The notes under the pieces were generated by a model. That model was not told the origin of the DNA, searched no databases, and saw nothing but the letters and a program-made list of their open reading frames with translations. Below are positions 25,001 through 31,033 of a stretch of 52,102 bases of DNA, piece after piece. Origin of the DNA: Candidatus Omnitrophota bacterium (GTDB taxonomy: Bacteria > Omnitrophota > Gorgyraeia > Gygaellales > Profunditerraquicolaceae); contig JAPLLS010000094.1 in assembly GCA_026387435.1 (NCBI GenBank), positions 1 through 52,102 of the forward strand, read 5' to 3'. Position 1 is the stretch's first letter; each line of letters begins with the position of its first letter. The position numbers were made by a program, and so were the translations under genes.

Positions 25001-26026
25001 GAGTACAATCAGGGCCAGTCCGAAGGAAGAAAGTACGTTTATTTTGCCAGAAACGAAGTGCGCAAGATCGGGGTGCCGGCTGATCTGGTTGAAGCCCCGG
25101 GAACCGAAAGCAGGGACAAAAACGGAAGATTCATTGAAGCGGAGGCGTATATATTCAACGCGGTAGTGGCCAAGAAGAATTCTTTGGAGAAAGCGATCAA
25201 GGCCAGCGTATTAGAAATATCCCGAGGAAAGGTTGATGGCCTGTTCAGCTTTAAATTTACCATCCAGCGCCTTCCGGGACGGCCTTTCATCAATATTTCC
25301 TGGGATAAAGTGGCGATTTCCAGAGAACTGGAGGGTAATCAGTACGGCGTGAAAGCTGTCGAGAATTTCGCCAAAGTGCTGGCCAAATATTTTGGAGGAG
25401 CATCCATAACTACTGAAGTTATCCATGATAAAGCCCTGGAATCTTTCCAGAGAAATTTTGAGGCTGCCATCTGTACAAGGCCAAGGTTAAAGTCTGGACC
25501 ATTGTCCGCAGACAATAGCGAGACGTGGAAAGCCGTTGTTCCCGGACAACCTTTGACTGCGGAAACCAGCGGTTCTCTAGACGGCGGAATACCGGTGGCT
25601 AAGGAGCAAGAAGGAGAAGCTGATTCTCAAGGTCCCTTGGGCGGCATAGATTTCCGCGGGCTGCCGATTGTCAATCAACCGGGGGCCATCCCGGCGGGGA
25701 TAAATCAATTCCCCTCGGTAAATATCGCCGACCTGGACGGAGAATGGCAGCAGATCGAGAGAATGGCGGCAACCGAAATGGTTCCCTCGACCCAGCGGCT
25801 CAAGGAGTTCCTGGGTGCTTGCTGCAGTAAAGGAGCTTTGGATAAATACGCCGGCAATGTTCTGGCTTGCATCGCGGATATTCTGCGCCTGGAAGAAGAA
25901 CAGGCTAAATCCACAGAGCCGGCTTTAAGGGACATTTTGATTTTGCTGGAATCTAACCGGCCGGAGAACGAACTCCAGCAATCATTAAGCTTTATCACGG
26001 TTACTGCGGGCCAACCGCAGGCTTAG
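13052..26026 (+). CDS. Giant (4324 aa) multidomain protein with signal-peptide-like N-terminus; radical-SAM-like, HExxH, HATPase-like and JAMM-like signatures
   Basis: Uninterrupted ORF; MFKKIIAFFISFCFAFEQIGFAQIAG; CSNMCLICG; HEIMHD...EALAD; EFVLNAIKKS...IDQGVGMD...GQGSEFGITLPL; GFLHNHP...SSQD. Confidence 0.95.
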   Translation: MFKKIIAFFISFCFAFEQIGFAQIAGQLDISARMSSLIGSVVYENYRPVHLRYLSYDQLNNDFKLLLDKGSVKDTKPATLETTASDLLRHFFVGIALPNDFFWVNLRPDSPKEMIDDDLAKTDMGKVMLEADLQLKKDTAKYTSPETFEGREYWDKLYKRAEELYGSENVTIPTLTRPWIVPDEIIVREAQGKGSAYIYKATLKVMLEQDYLKGDANYSFPDEKSKILNEYSSQIIRETIIPKLTREVNSSKRYAPLRQVYYSLILAQWFKKSHKDIKSKVARKIDAKNLSNLTSKTKWDKNVYFKAYQKSFKDGEYNIRENHQSAYGQTIRTYFSGGVEFNKISANLDGGTFQGAGELSKALLSKLLSLEGDDGGVKISDLGPSVQEDGGVSVDSWLYDHTRNSPVGSTAKQKKIVFGQAGYRITDIEKDNDYGKNGGWKLHLTVKPENYAAVDKWLFNNHERQYGQYKLLRGGDRGEKDFTIYIGSWENAKRVADKIESEIGHFLEKSKASGDKMFSNKGLVAGRFDIQHIELYKEYKNEGRNGVPFDDRAVTDRNWAPVGEREALITKHVDRIDAFLRDTFGEYYTGPENQNSVNNGKNFGKNNWIKDHLPAEKKDGGAIGEKMDIGKIRTIVGLLRTRIDKLVVLLVSSGNVRLTDAPLPAAPALPDESVLKGAELNSAIDQVIKDLLPHKSKYQLYRQLSKTGSFVFGSYDGYLNEKGLEAKKFFDEIAARSEEDNFNWFGHFGEFKEQLKLIPRIGNELGDLHLELFREAFEGMNAYQIQAFCDVGRGSGKNFLPRRSVTLLLTQGCSNMCLICGIRGLEQPHFGGQMPFPVAVKIMQKLKSSTDDIAPYRDSDPLDYYDEASGATIVDIVDVAQKLGFKDISIVTHGTNYNRKKAPAIARELNRMVRMDVSVHVYHGDVMGYALDVLDASKDKDELLKRRERIVNKYVDKYAALVEAAQSGKGGELRVFRQGPVLKQILDSSLYAEAMKGLGRTPRVLNEQEKKGLARALIVIRQMELIQDEVWEKVQKRVNVAPDKIFDFRVLWIGRASQLLKKLGVPEDIISAIQEADKQKTNLSDNVFDPVVETDGHLSVAISEDATRIFRPVGEIFKDYRSREFKLFVELLRASVTAKYNRVDDAFGPRLEDVNFKQEVLQDMKRFLEAKGLSAEGITVDDFEVRLRYFNYINSLISLSFPQANKLLMGLTESREEVSDAKAQEIYQAVRDMPFNVASPFQVIFHNWDKFTNLESVLDSGYLNEYRFIYSFAPGGDNLASKRHILEPYNKFELKGWSAFSRAEPNDAAPGDGGSSDQKQSLWTFRDTHQTNDDLRWRTFSNREKLPASQSEDRYYKAYFNPRSESFDDAVELAKSVLSLLKWPASFKHIEEKGEDVNDIARKDGWDKKNDSDYSKIVFYARTAEELLDLVKVFNGLFSRAPGRIKTYPGGLSYTLKINDLLQVGFGSRELYQQAKDEVVVENKNLVNVFARAGIILQERNQLALKSRKVGGDSLAKSFAREFGETVRVQANGASWEFRIFQNKVNWQGFKTEGKAESSLRGEFSMGDFQDIVLRKDSFAIKIEKKDNRKVFNIKNISFPDGVTVEWDSEQKDGGKNSLAGELSGVESEFDNDIRMYKYANEAYSLPPDIVVRIKQGNGNKETMKALMDEKYEQILASIAGLSEEQRLVQENKLGEMKSLLDSVWESADKTKTLESLFAILSAWVTLVRQQKKDYHRLYLLRDAGLFKEMEDVISADEAEASAGFLGSLAGLLKLGRLPASSRNDAGSSAYYLSRDQISGEDYRNMHSNADQMTSLLVRARYKVRDELKSGTSPDLGRLYVAARGLFEEQYENNEKFKLRVDNIFFKLVNAGYDKKDKLLIVDTGIRGTAAFFVKNVLDLHMRKQGREIFDKDGKEKIQVALLEVSSEFDDLPKIKESLFAYDLAPFAAEERDRLEKLVAKFRHETTGATAFGIALEHNVNAHPIRFNLKNLLVEESSPEAKLAFFFEQILAAEMALAWRGRISGKNVGPSGETTDSREFNKALIQVLQEKDRATEERPGEQGDGGEKEQVNEILDQLAGVLVKQDTGSSEQKQKQINPILEKLNNFSPEKVSKEIVQRLISGQVIIIKGENTFSFGGEYDPDEALAILFDNYIQGYLPKQISREIFHQLMAAFDASSRNAELVPEALVFAQLINKSIRKLSEDPEAFSYARQAALKEFKERIILLPHRIGVIPGYQEYFDPIFSKEEGFKFKAGGADKLMADVLLKIKNDPANRNNIKFLMECRSLITKGERLSIEDIQFIPNYKDYLETAEFSTVVGFDFKPYFFKKTSNIRDVLLRKRILALEQEALLRRKMLRNILQAFLGSEDSFGVFSGLLEDMEREELAPDAQLILLSTLLNSWQKTEYGKNHIYERMVAVTIKVIRASQNDEQKINALSILVKLTNRHRPGQSSETVINLVSERLPVLAKSILAEEEAIRKDSAKKQDILKANMEELEYLLQALAGIAGRTINSSEPLDRDLTTKIIKIFIETADSKVFGRNIAAESASNLSPFIARGNPAVLEWFAGQLAGGNQQKQNLMALLTGMPSDKELREILKSGIVDQERKIGYLLLLRFQDRRELLRQIIRDEKTDISLRLYAFTLYCGQGFGYLDISERGDVESAFDEGELTRLMDYLAPEVNTFVRGVFFQNKEAYEGLLNNIVLQDEVLKTYAAAVLLVARQQVPKANSKDIADTIYKIRNARLQPYWNNANSDFVVGGFNLVGLRRPGAVFLQILAHEIMHDLLLARYPVKDLSSGIMHEALADLYAKVFFNSFAEPGELDSQEFEKELFYQKDFEAVINSNGNAIESHEGARAQLQLIRNFFNNHLIDLDVNRLMQIGFKALIARGPFSEEGISEIFSDILQRYIKEESGGSSSSEYGFGGFLVKFGMFSKSGFKNVWLESSANFAQPVLPYGRIQEMFGYPSFPGVYGANQDKSPQSGDNPAAQKDGGGLDVEFFKTEIAVVEKQLEKIAGFELGELTSIPGCEMLGSLLKYLGAKKDQNNKTVSQVLETIRKLVDEAEAQGKIREAADLNLNSFVEKIKLDMDKPAGNGDVRIENVEFQINGQQAFGQSINLKTYPVVLELIIREFVLNAIKKSYSEDEINAGRNKQDLKQIRIVVNLLSQENKVQIRIIDQGVGMDEETKKRIFAAGSTVDSKPDVKLRAIFQSTNLGLSFVRDFSANILEGEVYASSSGLGQGSEFGITLPLVNTKPLADKYAEPISQAIRHDIRNNLMAPYAVLTFMQDSELQAYKKKKSETNELKPDTAEAIDTLLKMRDIWVEMYKKTLQQKTIKIIDKEKFGTVELDGANAGLVGKIGVFAEKILDVEQFREEVLALYGQEKDGKIIITDAEEITGQSANEIESVPDEARLQELNDIHKQKNKILVGFLHNHPLFTEMDSQGVDRNVKKGPSSQDLDDLYLREQDYNRSLLGIVMECKFGEDISPAQVDEIMQDHKKIGLENIFLYFYQHDPKLNKFKAAEGISVGELMKKYNDVSGAQKDGGKQTTLDQFDAQDMIDRLEVIPLTGKMELISKTGEVLAIIESRKGRLKNALRLEFNGYDPQFIIDNKSGLLEQVLKIAALVDIRHLALKGGEEYNRNFTKDVLKISAEENIRTIISGNLIFISGRRLDVDSKGGLVLQADGGKPKGPGIGEWLNPAQRKIYLRNAAKSIDMITSSEIMQPVVLPPSLPQKPLTPEEQEEYDKEYNDLLRMQAEIFAAQAGKEKGLIYQDGGNIERAADASGVPIVLQDGFEISSAEMKTYGAGKGIIVVIWDQTNKKGALLNFTDTGVIPVAIKSALSEFNVAPRTLEFRIIAGKDRDRKLAGFLPDFLKLQSPKDIKRDISDNSLRNILFDPKTGKHFELKDVLSGEQRLAEQKIQEDPFMPGTRGHLEENRAEWKYVRPQLPQKAMPDLGKMTDEDIRKIIGTWELKGADWLGELSQKIEQEYNQGQSEGRKYVYFARNEVRKIGVPADLVEAPGTESRDKNGRFIEAEAYIFNAVVAKKNSLEKAIKASVLEISRGKVDGLFSFKFTIQRLPGRPFINISWDKVAISRELEGNQYGVKAVENFAKVLAKYFGGASITTEVIHDKALESFQRNFEAAICTRPRLKSGPLSADNSETWKAVVPGQPLTAETSGSLDGGIPVAKEQEGEADSQGPLGGIDFRGLPIVNQPGAIPAGINQFPSVNIADLDGEWQQIERMAATEMVPSTQRLKEFLGACCSKGALDKYAGNVLACIADILRLEEEQAKSTEPALRDILILLESNRPENELQQSLSFITVTAGQPQA

Positions 26027-26038
26027 ATTAACTAGACT

Positions 26039-26114
26039 AAAAAGGGCGCCTAGGAAACTGGTTTATCAGCCAAAAGTAAGCCAGCCCACTCATCCCAAAC
26101 CTAGCGCCCTTTTT
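26039..26114 (+). terminator. Branched terminator-like structure after giant ORF
   Basis: AAAAAGGGCGC(c)TAGG pairs with CCTAGCGCCCTTTTT; inner hairpin CTGGTTTA/TAAGCCAG; U-rich 3' end. Confidence 0.65.
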
Positions 26115-26185
26115 ATTTATTTGGGCCATATCTTATTTGCTAGCAAACACTTGAGTCAAATATTCCGGCCTTTTTAAATTCTTTC

Positions 26186-26214
26186 TTGACAAAAGGGGGT
26201 TGGAATGTTATATT
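26186..26214 (+). promoter_or_regulatory. Sigma70-type promoter of the pyr operon
   Basis: TTGACA (26186-26191) - 17 nt - TATATT (26209-26214). Confidence 0.75.
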
Positions 26215-26230
26215 ATTTGAAATAACCAAG

Positions 26231-26264
26231 GACCTTTAAGCAGGCCCTGCGAGGCTTGAAAGGT
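26231..26264 (+). promoter_or_regulatory. PyrR-binding leader hairpin
   Basis: ACCTTTAAGC / GCTTgAAAGGT stem presenting CCTGCGAGGCTTG, matching CCNGNGAGGYU of the PyrR-binding consensus; upstream of pyrR. Confidence 0.8.
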
Positions 26265-26301
26265 AGGAAAAATGTCCGGTAAAATCCTAGAAAATACCAA
26301 G

Positions 26302-26336
26302 ACCCAACTGCAAAATACGCAGTTGGGTATTTTTTT
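26302..26336 (+). terminator. pyr operon attenuator/terminator
   Basis: ACCCAACTGC-aaaatac-GCAGTTGGGT then ATTTTTTT. Confidence 0.85.
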
Positions 26337-26347
26337 AAATGAGGCCT

Positions 26348-26380
26348 TAACTTATGGAGCACATAGTGCGACATAAGTTA
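26348..26380 (+). repeat. Inverted repeat between attenuator and pyrR
   Basis: TAACTTATG / CATAAGTTA with inner GCAC-ata-GTGC. Confidence 0.6.
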
Positions 26381-26408
26381 TTGGGCCGAATTTATCCCGA
26401 GGCGACGA

Positions 26409-26429
26409 GCAGATTTTAACAAAATCTGC
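26409..26429 (+). repeat. Inverted repeat upstream of pyrR
   Basis: GCAGATTTT-aac-AAAATCTGC, perfect 9-bp stem. Confidence 0.65.
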
Positions 26430-26462
26430 GAGTGTTAGCCGAGGGAACAATGTTCGATTAAG

Positions 26463-27005
26463 ATGAAAGAAAAAGCCAAACTATTAGACCAGGAAACCAT
26501 GAATCGCAGCCTGGTGCGCATTGCCCATGAGATCGTGGAAAAGAATAAGGGCATCCAGGATGTCTGCATTGTCGGTATCAGGACCCGGGGGGTACATCTG
26601 GCCGCCCGCCTTGCGGCTTTTATTAAAAATATCGAGAATAAAGACGTGCCGGTGGGCATCCTTGATATTACTCTTTACCGGGATGATCTGACCATGATTT
26701 CCTCCCAGCCCGTTGTTCATAAAACCGAGATAGATTTTGATATGGAAGGCAAAAACATTATCCTTGTCGACGATGTCTTATATTCTGGCCGGACTATCCG
26801 GGCGGCGATGGACGCTTTAATAGACCTGGGTCGTCCCAGGTCTATCCAGCTGGCCGTTCTTATCGACCGCGGCCACCGAGAGCTTCCCATTCGGCCGGAT
26901 TACGTCGGGAAAAACATTCCTACCGCCAAGAACGAGACCGTTGAAGTTCATCTTGTGGAAGTGGAAGGCGTCGATGAAGTAGTTATCGTGGAGAAAGATG
27001 GCTGA
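26463..27005 (+). CDS. pyrR: Bifunctional pyr operon regulator / uracil phosphoribosyltransferase
   Basis: [43 protein letters not shown]. Confidence 0.97.
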   Translation: MKEKAKLLDQETMNRSLVRIAHEIVEKNKGIQDVCIVGIRTRGVHLAARLAAFIKNIENKDVPVGILDITLYRDDLTMISSQPVVHKTEIDFDMEGKNIILVDDVLYSGRTIRAAMDALIDLGRPRSIQLAVLIDRGHRELPIRPDYVGKNIPTAKNETVEVHLVEVEGVDEVVIVEKDG

Positions 27006-27951
27006 GGTTATCTGGAACAAGAAAGATCTGTTGGGGCTGGAATATTTAACTCAAGAAGAAATCGAACTTATTTTAAATACCGCGGATTCATTCAAAGAAG
27101 TCACTTCCCGTGAGATCAAGAAAGTCCCCGCCTTGCGCGGAAAAACCGTGGTCAACCTTTTCTATGAGCCTTCCACCCGCACCCGCGTTTCGTTCGAATT
27201 AGCCGCTAAAAGATTGTCCGCGGATGTGATCAATATCGCCGCGGAAACTTCCAGCGTCAAAAAAGGCGAGACCTTGATCGACACCGGAAAGAATATCGAG
27301 GCTTTAAAAGCGGATATTATCGTCATGCGCCACAATTATTCGGGCGCAGCGATGATGTTGGCCAGGCACTTGAATATCAGCGTGGTCAATGCCGGAGACG
27401 GCTGGCACGAGCACCCGACCCAGGCATTGCTGGATATGTTCACTCTCAAAGAAAAACTCGGCAAGCTCGAGGGGATAAGGGTGAGCATTATCGGGGACAT
27501 CGCCCATTCGCGGGTTGCCCGCTCGAACATTTGGGGTTTGACTAAATTAGGGGCCAAGGTCACGGTTTGCGCTCCCAGAATGCTGATCCCTCCGGGGATC
27601 GAAGAAATGGGCGCGGCAGTGACTACGGATATCGACGTCGCCCTGCGCGATGCGGATGCGGTAAATGTGCTGCGTATGCAGTTCGAGCGCGACCAGAACA
27701 GCGCGTTCCCCCAGCAGATGGAATATTTCATGAAGTACGGGATTACCGAAGAGCGGTTAGCCAAGGCTAAAAAGAATCTGATCGTCATGCATCCCGGCCC
27801 AATCAACCGGGGGATCGAGATGTCCAGCGAAGTCGCGGATTGCCCGCAATCGGTGATCTTAGAGCAGGTTACTAACGGCATTGCCGTGCGCATGGCGGTA
27901 TTATTCCTGGTTTCCCAGGCCAGAGAAGGAAAAAATGAAGCTGCTAATTAA
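26998..27951 (+). CDS. pyrB: Aspartate carbamoyltransferase catalytic subunit
   Basis: [41 protein letters not shown]. Confidence 0.98.
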   Translation: MAEVIWNKKDLLGLEYLTQEEIELILNTADSFKEVTSREIKKVPALRGKTVVNLFYEPSTRTRVSFELAAKRLSADVINIAAETSSVKKGETLIDTGKNIEALKADIIVMRHNYSGAAMMLARHLNISVVNAGDGWHEHPTQALLDMFTLKEKLGKLEGIRVSIIGDIAHSRVARSNIWGLTKLGAKVTVCAPRMLIPPGIEEMGAAVTTDIDVALRDADAVNVLRMQFERDQNSAFPQQMEYFMKYGITEERLAKAKKNLIVMHPGPINRGIEMSSEVADCPQSVILEQVTNGIAVRMAVLFLVSQAREGKNEAAN

Positions 27952-29221
27952 AAACGGGCGGGTCGTCGACCCGGCGAACAATTTAGATGAGCCCCGGGAT
28001 ATCCTGGTGGAAAACGGCAAGATCAATCGGATCGCCAAGGTTATTAATAACGGCGCTGATAAAACCATCGATGCTGCCGGTAAAATAGTTTTACCGGGGT
28101 TAGTGGATATGCACGTGCATTTGCGCCAGCCCGGCCGCGAGGATAAAGAAACTATTGCCTCCGGCACTAAGGCAGCTTTAAAAGGCGGGGTGACTACTCT
28201 TCTGGCCATGGCTAATACCAGCCCGGCGATCGATTCCGTGGAAAACATCCGGATGCTTAAAGATATTATCGCGGAGACTGCGGTTAACAATGTGCTGATT
28301 TGCGCGGCGATCACCGAGGCAAGGTCAGGTAAAGAGCTTACCCAGATCGCCAAATTACGCAAAGAATCAATAGTCGCGATCAGCGATGACGGCGCATCCG
28401 TGGATTCTACGGAGCTAATGTATAAGGCCATGCGCAAGGCCCGGGAGAATAAAATTCCGGTTATCTGCCACTGCGAGGACAAATTGCTTTCCGGCGGCGG
28501 AGTGATGAATCTGGGTTCGATTTCCACCCGCCTGGGATTAAAAGGAATTTCCCCGGAATCCGAATATAAAAGGGTGCAGCGCGATATAAGCCTCGCGGAA
28601 AAAGCTAAATGCCGGGTGCATATCTGTCATGTGAGCTGTGCGGAAACAGTAGAGATCATCGCTAAGGCTAAGAAGAAGGGCGTAAAAGTGACTTGTGAAA
28701 CCGCCCCGCATTATTTCAGCCTTTGCGAGGAAGCTTTGTTGGAGTACGATACCAATAAAAAAATGAACCCTCCGCTGCGCAGCCGCAAAGATCTCGAAGC
28801 GATCAAGGAGGGGCTGGCTAAAGGGGTCATCGACGCCATCGCCTCCGATCACGCCCCGCATACGATCAGCGATAAAGATATCGAATTCGACCGGGCGGAA
28901 TTCGGGGTGATCGGCCTGGAAACCGAACTGGCCGCAGCGATCACCTATCTTGTTTTGCCGAGGGTGCTAAGCTGGGCGGAATTGGCCAAGAAAATGTCCT
29001 GGAATCCGGCCAGGATCCTGGGCATCGACAAAGGAACGCTGACGCCCGGCAGAGATGCTGACTTGATCATTGTTGACCCCGAAAAGTCCTGGCTGGTCAA
29101 GAAAGAAGATTTTGTCTCCAAGTCGAAGAACTCGGCTTTTATCGGCGTAGATTTAAAGGGGGTTGTGGAAACCACGATCCTGGATGGGAAAATAGCATAT
29201 AAGCAGGAGATCAAAGACTGA
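27935..29221 (+). CDS. pyrC: Dihydroorotase
   Basis: LPGLVDMHVHLRQPGREDKETI, AIASDHAPHT; start ATG 27935. Confidence 0.97.
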   Translation: MKLLIKNGRVVDPANNLDEPRDILVENGKINRIAKVINNGADKTIDAAGKIVLPGLVDMHVHLRQPGREDKETIASGTKAALKGGVTTLLAMANTSPAIDSVENIRMLKDIIAETAVNNVLICAAITEARSGKELTQIAKLRKESIVAISDDGASVDSTELMYKAMRKARENKIPVICHCEDKLLSGGGVMNLGSISTRLGLKGISPESEYKRVQRDISLAEKAKCRVHICHVSCAETVEIIAKAKKKGVKVTCETAPHYFSLCEEALLEYDTNKKMNPPLRSRKDLEAIKEGLAKGVIDAIASDHAPHTISDKDIEFDRAEFGVIGLETELAAAITYLVLPRVLSWAELAKKMSWNPARILGIDKGTLTPGRDADLIIVDPEKSWLVKKEDFVSKSKNSAFIGVDLKGVVETTILDGKIAYKQEIKD

Positions 29222-30459
29222 TGGAGTTTGTCGCGGATTTTCATATCCACTCTAAATATTCCCGGGCTACCTCCCGGGACATGGACGTCAAGCACATCGC
29301 GGAATGGGCGAAATTAAAAGGGGTAACTTTGATGGGCACCGGAGACTTTACCCATCATCTCTGGCTTCAGGAATTAAAGAACAATCTTGAAGACCTGGGC
29401 AACGGCCTGTATAAGCATAAAGATATCCGCTTTGTTTTGAGCGCGGAGATTAGCAGTATCTATTCCAAGAACAACCGCACTTACCGCATCCATAACGTGA
29501 TCTTGAGCCCGTCTTTTAAGACTACGGAAAAGATCAATGAGACGCTTTCGCGCTGCGGGAATTTGGCCAGCGACGGCCGGCCGATCCTGGGTTTAGACGC
29601 GGAAGAGCTGGCCCGGATCGTCTTTGACATCGACGAAAATTGTATTTTTATCCCCGGGCATATCTGGACCCCCTGGTTCAGCCTTTTTGGTTCGATGTCC
29701 GGATTTGACCGGATCGAGGACTGTTTTGGAAAGCAGACCGAAAAAATATTTACCCTGGAAACCGGGCTCTCCAGCGATCCGGCGATGAACTGGCGGATCT
29801 CGGCCCTGGATAGATTCAGCCTGGTTAGCAACTCCGACAGCCATAGTCCTTCCAAGATCGCCAGAGAAGCAAATGTATTCGACTGCGAGCTGGATTACCA
29901 GGCGATCCGCGAAGCGCTTAAAACTAAAGACAAGAAAAGATTTTTATATACCATAGAATTTTTCCCCGAAGAAGGCAAATACCATTTTGACGGCCATCGG
30001 GATTGCGGAGTGCGTTTTTCTCCGGAAGAAACCAAAGCCAATAAAGGGATTTGTCCGAAGTGCAAAAAACGTCTAACTGTGGGAGTAATGAACCGGGTGG
30101 ATCAGCTGGCAGACCGGCCTGACGGTTTTAAGCCGGAAAACGCCATACCTTTTAAAAGCCTGATCCCGCTGGAGGAAATCATTGCCGAGTCTAAAGGATT
30201 AAAAAAAGGTTCGGTAGCCGTGGAAAAAGAATATTTCGCTGTTTTAGCCAAATTTGGCACGGAACTGGATATTCTCTTGCGGGCTAACCGCGCCGAGCTG
30301 GAAAAAGGGCTTGCCCCCAAGGTTGCGCAAGGGGTTTTGCGGATGCGTGAAGGTAAAGTCACCCGGCTTGCCGGTTTTGACGGAGAGTACGGAGTAATTA
30401 AAGTTTTCGGGCAAGATGATCAGCAGCAAACCGGGGAAAAACAATTGAGTTTATTTTAA
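29221..30459 (+). CDS. PHP-domain endonuclease, EndoQ-like
   Basis: MEFVADFHIHSKYSRATSRDMDVKHIAEWAKLKGVTLMGTGDFTHHLW; Cys-rich segment CGV...CPKCKK; C-terminal QLSLF. Confidence 0.85.
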   Translation: MEFVADFHIHSKYSRATSRDMDVKHIAEWAKLKGVTLMGTGDFTHHLWLQELKNNLEDLGNGLYKHKDIRFVLSAEISSIYSKNNRTYRIHNVILSPSFKTTEKINETLSRCGNLASDGRPILGLDAEELARIVFDIDENCIFIPGHIWTPWFSLFGSMSGFDRIEDCFGKQTEKIFTLETGLSSDPAMNWRISALDRFSLVSNSDSHSPSKIAREANVFDCELDYQAIREALKTKDKKRFLYTIEFFPEEGKYHFDGHRDCGVRFSPEETKANKGICPKCKKRLTVGVMNRVDQLADRPDGFKPENAIPFKSLIPLEEIIAESKGLKKGSVAVEKEYFAVLAKFGTELDILLRANRAELEKGLAPKVAQGVLRMREGKVTRLAGFDGEYGVIKVFGQDDQQQTGEKQLSLF

Positions 30460-30464
30460 ATTAT

Positions 30465-30536
30465 GCGCCTGTAGCGCAATGGATAGCGCATTAGCCTCCG
30501 GAGCTAGTGGTACAGGTTCGACTCCTGTCAGGCGCA
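30465..30536 (+). tRNA. tRNA-Arg (anticodon CCG)
   Basis: Acceptor GCGCCTG/CAGGCGC, anticodon arm TTAGC-CTCCGGA-GCTAG, T arm ACAGGTTCGACTCCTGT. Confidence 0.95.
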
Positions 30537-30556
30537 CTAAATATCTCTCTAATAAG

Positions 30557-31012
30557 ATGTTACGAAAAAAGGTGGTTGGAGTCATTGGTGGACATACCTG
30601 TTCGAGTAAAGTGGAGCAAATTGCCCAAAATTTAGGCAAAAAATTGGCAAAAGTGGTTAATATTCTAGTTTCTGGCGGTTTGAGTGGCACAATGAAGGCG
30701 GTTTGTTCTGGTTTCAAGGTTGGAGGCGGGACAACAATCGGGATCATCCCCAGCTATAATAAAGAAGATGCCAATCTTTTTGTGGATATGGTTATACCTA
30801 CGGGAATGGGATTAGCCAGGAATCTGCTGGTAGTTAAAAGTGCGGATGTGGTAGTTGCTCTTCCCGGAGCTGCAGGAACATTGTCGGAAATAGCTTACTG
30901 TCTGCAATTCGGCATTCCGGTTATCAGTTTGAATTCCTGGGATATCCCGGGAGTGATTAAAGTTAAAACAGTTGAAGAGGCTGTACGAAAGGTCAAAAAA
31001 ATCCTGCATTAA
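30557..31012 (+). CDS. LOG/SLOG-like (TIGR00725-type) nucleotide-binding protein
   Basis: KVVGVIGGH..., LVSGGLSGTMKAVCSGFKVGGGTTIGIIPS, ALPGAAGTLSEIAY; start ATG 30557 (the ORF-track start lies inside the tRNA). Confidence 0.75.
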   Translation: MLRKKVVGVIGGHTCSSKVEQIAQNLGKKLAKVVNILVSGGLSGTMKAVCSGFKVGGGTTIGIIPSYNKEDANLFVDMVIPTGMGLARNLLVVKSADVVVALPGAAGTLSEIAYCLQFGIPVISLNSWDIPGVIKVKTVEEAVRKVKKILH

Positions 31013-31033
31013 ACAAGTACTGAAGGAGAAAAT

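Noticed and set aside
29221-30459. PHP-domain gene as DNA polymerase or histidinol phosphatase
   Set aside because: N-terminal GTGDxxHxxW context, Cys-rich segment and clamp tail fit EndoQ better than HisK/PolX/PolC PHP domains.
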